DNA of 64,000 bases from Argentina anserina (lineage: Eukaryota; Streptophyta; Magnoliopsida; Rosales; Rosaceae). The notes under the pieces were generated by a model, which saw only the letters and a program-made list of their open reading frames with translations, was not told the origin of the DNA and made no database searches. The position numbers were made by a program, and so were the translations under genes. The stretch spans positions 14,403,001-14,467,000 of the forward strand of contig NC_065874.1 in the NCBI RefSeq assembly GCF_933775445.1, in the 5' to 3' direction. Below are positions 58,901 to 64,000 of the stretch, one piece after another (the first letter of the stretch is position 1; each line of letters begins with the position of its first letter).

Positions 58901-59889
58901 TGGGTATAGATTAAAAGAAAAATTGGGTGTGGATGTATTTTAAAAAAGGGGTTTTAATACTGGGTTTATATCTAATTTTCTCATCTAACATTTGGTGAGG
59001 GTGGGGAAATGTGCATTACTGTTCACAAATGATATAATTGGAAGAAATTTTATAGAGGAGGGCAAATGTCTCAATCGCTTGTTTAATAACTTAGATTTGT
59101 TACAGAAGATTGTTGCTACAGCCCAATTAAAGTATTTGACACTACCTAAAGTGAAACTAATTATTCTTGGTCTATGCCTTACTCTATGATATGTCGTTCC
59201 CTTTCAAATCATTTACCAGGCACATTTCTTTCAACTAATTATTTTCTTCTATGTATGCTTTTGCATTTTACATGTAGCATACTGTCATAGGAGATGACAA
59301 TATTTTTTTCGATTGCATGCTGGCATACATGTATTTGGAATTTGTCATTTTTATCCTTTTTTTTTTCTTTTGTTGCTTAGTTCAGAATAAGAGGGAAAAC
59401 CCCTCAAATAAACTTTGGATGAAATTATATATTTATATAATTGTTCCATTCCATAGTCTTCATATGTCATTAAATTTATGTTTTTGACGACACAAGTACT
59501 TCTGTTTTTTGTGCATTACTTTGGGAGTAGACAAACTAATAGATGCCTACTAACTAAATTACAAATAGTAATTTTTGTAGACAAACCAAGGGATTTCTAT
59601 AATGCAACACCTTTGATAATACGAGGACCATTCATTGTTAAGCACATAATTGGAATTGTTAATAACCTTGAGGTAAATTAAAGCAAGTTGCATACTGAGA
59701 TGAGGGATAAACTAATTCTCCCGTATAATAATCCTCTTTTTTGCATGCACTCATCCGTGAAAAAATACACTGAACTAATACATTAATGAGTTGTGTACCT
59801 GCTTCACTTATGCAGCAAGTTATAAAAAACAATTCTGATTTGAAAAATTATAATCATATTGGCTGGAAATTCCGCAGCAAAGTGCGGGT
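55967..59889. other. Gene-free AT-rich spacer
   Basis: A MITE-like right end (complement TAAGGGAGTGTTTGGGTAAG) lies at about 56655. A slightly GC-richer patch at 57300-57600 has open frames on both strands but no recognisable product. A short GC-richer patch is at 56060-56170. The rest, 57700-59890, is AT-rich without support for any gene. Confidence 0.4.
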
Positions 59890-59897
59890 ATTATAGC

Positions 59898-60878
59898 CAA
59901 GGGCGGCCCATGGGCTGTGCCAATTGTGCAACAACTCAGGGCCTCACATTTTTAGGGTCTCAAAAAAACATTTTTAAGCTTACTTATAATTTAAAAAGAG
60001 CTAAGAGTTACAAAATTAGTTGATGGTTCAGTTGGCCAAGGCCCTCTTCTTCTAAATGTGGTGTTTTGAGTTCGAGTCACCATACCAACATTTTTTCCCT
60101 TGATTTTTTAAAGATTTTTATCCTCTTTTCTCACGATTTTTATGGGCTTAAACACCTAAAAATATCTTTACTACCGAAAAAACCCTCTTCTGTTATTCCA
60201 TATTTACAAAAGAAATAACACATAATCCAACTACATCAATTCAACCATTGCAATCAACAATTCAACATCAAGGATTCGAAAGGTAATTTAAAATATTTGC
60301 TTACTTGATCTCTCTCTTTTGTTTGTTTTTATTTTCTAGTTTCAGAAATGTTCTATTAGATAGATCATAATTCATTCTTGATTTCTCTATCATTCTTGAT
60401 ATGATCAAATTGACGAATATATGTGATTAGGTTCCCAAATATATCATATGGATTCAATATTGGATTGATCATAATTCCTTGACTTTGCATCTAAGAGTGT
60501 TAGAAGATCAGTGTTAAAAAAGTAATATTATTGCATTAATGAGATTATTATGTTCTCTTGGTAAAAGTGGTTTTAGTTAGTGTTTCTTTGTAATGACTTT
60601 TGTTACTCTAGAAATACAAGGCAATCAGACATGTTTTTATGGACACCATGGCTTAGGTTTTTACATTTGTGCTTGTTGTAGATAGAATTGAGGTCTGAAA
60701 CTTAGATTTCTCTTAAAGCCATGTAAATAGGGATTATGTACCAATTTTTTGCAAACAGAGGATATGAGCCCCTTTTGTTGGAAAATTTGGAGTATTGTTT
60801 GTTTTTTTTTCTATTTAAAGTAGGAATGCCTCAACATGTAAGTCGCACATGGCCTCACAAAACGACAGACCGACCCTG
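59898..60878. mobile_element. hAT-type MITE with 8-bp TSD and a tRNA-like internal module
   Basis: A 981-bp element with ends CAAGGGCGGCCC and, as the complement of the right end, CAGGGTCGGTC. It is flanked by the perfect duplication ATTATAGC (59890-59897, 60879-60886). CARGG TIR starts and the 8-bp TSD are hAT hallmarks. No transposase is present. At 60024-60035 and 60068-60081 it carries TGGTTCAGTTGG and GAGTTCGAGTCACC, resembling Pol III A and B boxes. Confidence 0.85.
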
Positions 60879-61008
60879 ATTATAGCTAGTGTATATAAGT
60901 AGTTGACATACAGTTCAAACAAACAATGATACGCATATCAGGATTGTCAGCATATGGATGAAATCCGAAGTTTCTCCAACACATATACATGTATTGCATG
61001 TGCGTGTA

Positions 61009-61016
<8 letters not shown>

Positions 61017-61063
<47 letters not shown>
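61017..61063. repeat. (TA)n microsatellite, left of MITE A
   Basis: A TA run into which the MITE appears to have inserted; it continues at 61464-61510. Confidence 0.93.
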
Positions 61064-61069
<6 letters not shown>

Positions 61070-61460
61070 ATCCAGAGTGAAGGTTCACTCTGAAGTTTCA
61101 GAGTAAAGTTCCAATTTTGGCACACTTTTCGGTCAATTTTTTTCAGTATAAGCGATTCAATATTTAGGTATGCTATTCAAGATCATCTCTACAAAATTTC
61201 ATCTAATTCGGACATCGTTAAGGTATTGAAATTAGATTAAATCAATGAATGAATTAAAATTGTTCAACGTGAACCGTTCGTGTAAATCTCAATTTTGAAA
61301 GCTCAAATCATTGTCAAATTGGATGAAACTTTATAGAGATGATCTTGAATAGCATATCTAAATATGGAATCGCTTATGGTGAAAAAATTTGACCGAAAAG
61401 TGTGTCAAAATTGGAACTTCACTCTGAAACTTCAGAGTGAACCTTCACTCTGGATAGAGA

Positions 61461-61461
<1 letters not shown>
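61064..61461. mobile_element. Palindromic MITE, family A, complete copy
   Basis: 398 bp. The left end GTCTCTATCCAGAGTGAAGG and the complement of the right end are identical over the first ~40 bases (then TTCACTCTGAA). Inverted similarity reaches about 165 bp per arm, and only ~60 bp in the centre are unpaired. It sits inside a (TA)n tract, so a TA duplication is likely but cannot be read. It is the same family as 25050-25419. Confidence 0.9.

Positions 61462-61463
<2 letters not shown>

Positions 61464-61510
<47 letters not shown>
61464..61510. repeat. (TA)n microsatellite, right of MITE A
   Basis: Continuation of the TA run at 61017-61063. Confidence 0.93.
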
Positions 61511-61513
<3 letters not shown>

Positions 61514-61730
61514 TAAAGATTGATAGTATTAATTATCAGATAGACCGTGTTCTGTGTAGAAGGAATAACAATCTGAATGCTAGCTGACTCTCTGAATTCC
61601 AATTAACTAACACGATGATTAAGGACTTAATTAAGGTTGATAATTAATCATACTGATACGTACGTAAGACTATCGGTTATGGACTTATGTTTCCAATAAT
61701 TTGACAATTTCAGAGATTGTGTTACGCATC

Positions 61731-61920
61731 CAGTGGCGTATCTACGTTGAGGGCTATATGGGCCTAAGCCCGTACAAGAATTGGTCAATATATATTCTAC
61801 TTATATCAGCTTTCTTTCACAAGTTGTTCTCTAGTTGAGTTGGCTAAGTACAAGTCCTAAAACTGATGTGTCACGGTTCGAAAACTTGACGCTCTCATTT
61901 TTCCCCTAACATTTTATGCG
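61731..61920. mobile_element. hAT-like left end with a tRNA-like module
   Basis: CAGTGGCGTATCTACG resembles common plant hAT termini. A-box-like TAGTTGAGTTGGCTAAG (about 61832) and B-box-like CGGTTCGAAAAC (61874-61885) follow. No matching right end or target duplication was found, so it may be truncated. Confidence 0.35.
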
Positions 61921-63218
61921 CAATTTTCTATCATGTCTTCTTTTTTCCTCACATTATTTTCCTGTTTTCTATTACAAAAGAATAAATTGGTTCTTAGTGC
62001 TCAAAGAACCGATCAAATAAACACAGAATTGATATTGATAGCTTCCAGAAAAACGCAAAATTAGAGTGTTTTCTGTTTTATATATATGATTATGGTACTC
62101 ATGCATAACCGGTAGGCGGTAGCCTATCAATCTGTTATTTGAAAATAATCAAGCACTAAATAACGTACTTACGACACTAATGACTAATTGGTAACCCTCT
62201 GGAGTTTTACAAGATCTTTCCAGCAATCCATCTAGAGTTGGGCTCAACACTTCGTTTCATATAGGCCTGGGCTCTAGTATGAATACTTTAGTATCATGTT
62301 AAACACTATCACGTTAAATGGTTGAGTTGATGAAGCCTAGACTAAATTCTAAATAAACAAGCTAGCCATAAGGTTTTTAAAGTTGATGTCTAAAGTTCTC
62401 AACTGTTATACTCGGGCTGAGGTGCTGAGCAATACTTTGTGTAGTCTTATTCATTATCTAACTTCTCAGTACCAAAGAACGTGTGCTTGTTATTATATAT
62501 CTCAAATATAAAAAGTTCAAAGATGTCAATACACAATATATGGATCTCGATCGATATATTGATCGATCTTAACTATACATGTCTTTGATCTTATACATAT
62601 TGTTACGACACTATCATTGTAAAAATATATATGGTCCTCCACGGTCTTTTGTTGTTTGATCCTGTCATCTTTTCTTTTAATCTTATTTGAAAATATTGAA
62701 CAAACTGTAACATGCATGAAAAGATGCTCTCTTCTAATCCTTTGTTAAAACATTCGATCATTTCCATCAAATTGTACGTAATGATTGACGCAATTGCAGC
62801 CCCATGAAAAACATTGGTTCAAGAACAGCCCAGGAATTATTTTGTGATGATATTCTGGCATCAAACGTTAACTCATTGAAGTGTCCAAAAATGAAGGGTC
62901 TACACACGTATAAGGACTCATTCATTTGTTTCCGACAAAGAAACATATGAAAAGAAGTTTTATCGGGAATATATGGCCCTGGAGTACGTCTCCTGGACGT
63001 TACTGGACGTTACTGTACGTTAAAGACCAAGAGCCCTCTGTATATATTAACATGTACCGACGACTGTATACGTATATTCAGAATTTCAACTTTAGCCAAT
63101 AGTCGGTGGACTCAAAAACTTTGCAGCAACGTTTGAGGCTTTGAGCAGCAAAATTGAAGAACAGTACGTAGCTATTCCCAGATCTGGTAACTTCTGACTA
63201 ATCTATCGAGAGAAATTC
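61921..63218. other. Gene-free AT-rich spacer
   Basis: Nothing is recognised. GACGTTACTGGACGTTACTG near 62996 is a small local direct repeat. Confidence 0.45.
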
Positions 63219-63343
63219 TAGTATACATCAATGTATGTTATACATTTCACATCTGACGGTTAATATTGTTTTGTAAATGGAATTAAAAAAATCAGTTGTT
63301 AACCGCTTGATGTGAGATGTATAACATACCTTTATGTATAATA
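63219..63343. mobile_element. Short palindromic MITE, ~125 bp
   Basis: The left arm TAGTATACATCAATGTATG with TTATACATTTCACATC is matched by the complement of the right arm TATTATACATAAAGGTATG with TTATACATCTCACATC. The small size, TA-rich ends and lack of coding capacity fit a Stowaway-type or similar MITE. The class is uncertain. Confidence 0.75.
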
Positions 63344-64000
63344 AACTAACCTCATGGTTTGTCTTAATGATCGATTATTCTCCTTTTGACATAGTGATTT
63401 TTTTTAGAGCATATGCATGCGCGCATCAGGGGAGGAGAACAATTAAGCTTAATGCATGAAGGAGGGGATGGAACTAAACTCTGTCGACCGGTATGGATCG
63501 ATCTCGATCTATGACCGCTCATCACACTTCAATAGCCAGGCTAGGTAGGGTTTTATTTGGTTGGAGTTTCTCCACAAGCAGCCGTAGTTTTCTTATAACC
63601 ATCAACCATGCATTGCTTAGCTTAGGGCACTGAAGATTGTACACCAACGCACGTACAGCATATAAATTTATTTGCTGAAGTTGCATGTTTAATTTAGGAT
63701 GAAAATAAGTTAAACTTACCTTCTAATTAGTCCATTGAGGGTTCTAAGCAGGTTTTTTTTTTCAAACTATCCGCCACCAAATTAATCTCCCAAACGACGA
63801 GTGTTCACTACTAGCTATTGGAGCAATGTGTACGGACTCATTGGGGACGAAGTTGATTCCGTTCCCATATGACATTAATGGGGACGGTCATGATTGTTCC
63901 GTTCCAATTTTAGATGTTGTGACGGTGACCGTCTCCGCTTAAACGTTATATATATGCATCGTGAATAATAACAAGAAAGTTAAGGAACAAAGCGGAGGAA
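63344..64000. other. Gene-free end of the window
   Basis: AT-rich. The last 200 bases contain GGGGACG repeats (CATTGGGGACG, TAATGGGGACGG, AAAGCGGAGG) that could be the start of another repeat, cut by the window edge. Confidence 0.35.

Noticed and set aside
1..64000. CRISPR arrays, operons, bacterial-type terminators, rRNA genes
   Set aside because: None seen. The tandem repeats have no spacer pattern, and the only 5S rRNA similarity is the Cassandra LTR segment.

Overview
This is a plant nuclear DNA window. Genes are split by short AT-rich introns with GT..AG borders, the intergenic DNA is AT-rich and full of small transposons, and the protein families are plant types (RBP45, HSP70-16, TIR-NB-LRR with a C-JID tail, a plant AT-hook protein). 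The TIR-NB-LRR gene makes it a eudicot. A Rosaceae-like genome is my impression only.

Layout. 1-11.3 kb is gene-dense. The 5' end of an URB1/NPA1-like ribosome-biogenesis gene (minus, running off the left edge) is head-to-head with an RBP45-type RNA-binding protein gene (plus). They share a 460-bp promoter with telo-box and site II motifs. A 12-exon ataxin-2-like gene with SM-ATX and PAM2 follows. RBP45 and ataxin-2-like proteins both act on mRNA/poly(A)-RNP. A 1-kb Mutator-like element (12-13 kb) separates them from an AT-hook gene on the minus strand (13.9-15.2 kb). At 17.4-18.6 kb a Cassandra-type TRIM (5S rRNA-like LTR) is split by a second Mutator-like element. An HSP110-class chaperone gene (HSP70-16 type) fills 19.9-24.4 kb. 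A nest of palindromic MITEs lies at 24.8-26.6 kb. A truncated Ca2+-ATPase gene that keeps only its calmodulin-binding N terminus lies at 28.6-31.5 kb and carries a Mutator-like element in its first intron. A complete TIR-NB-LRR gene is at 32.7-36.9 kb, a five-exon gene of unknown function (minus) at 37.6-40.3 kb, and a small gene for a probably lipid-anchored MGNC protein (minus) at 41.7-42.1 kb.

43-64 kb is repeat-dominated and has no intact gene that I can support. It holds a tandem array of a ~505-bp palindromic repeat (44.5-46.8 kb) interrupted by a hAT-type MITE. It also holds a BIG-type ARF-GEF gene fragment (52.9-53.2 kb) and a 12-bp-period minisatellite split by a 2.0-kb hAT-type element, whose body is three more copies of the 505-bp repeat in the other orientation. 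A 0.98-kb hAT-type element and several MITEs follow. Six elements were delimited by target-site duplications read directly from the sequence (9, 10, 9, 8, 8 and 8 bp).

The most unusual signal is a ~35-bp module shared by three otherwise different palindromic repeat families. Also notable are a predicted transmembrane tail reached by alternative splicing of the TIR-NB-LRR gene and the calmodulin-binding remnant of the Ca2+-ATPase. All exon models come from reading frames and splice consensus only; I had no transcripts or database searches.
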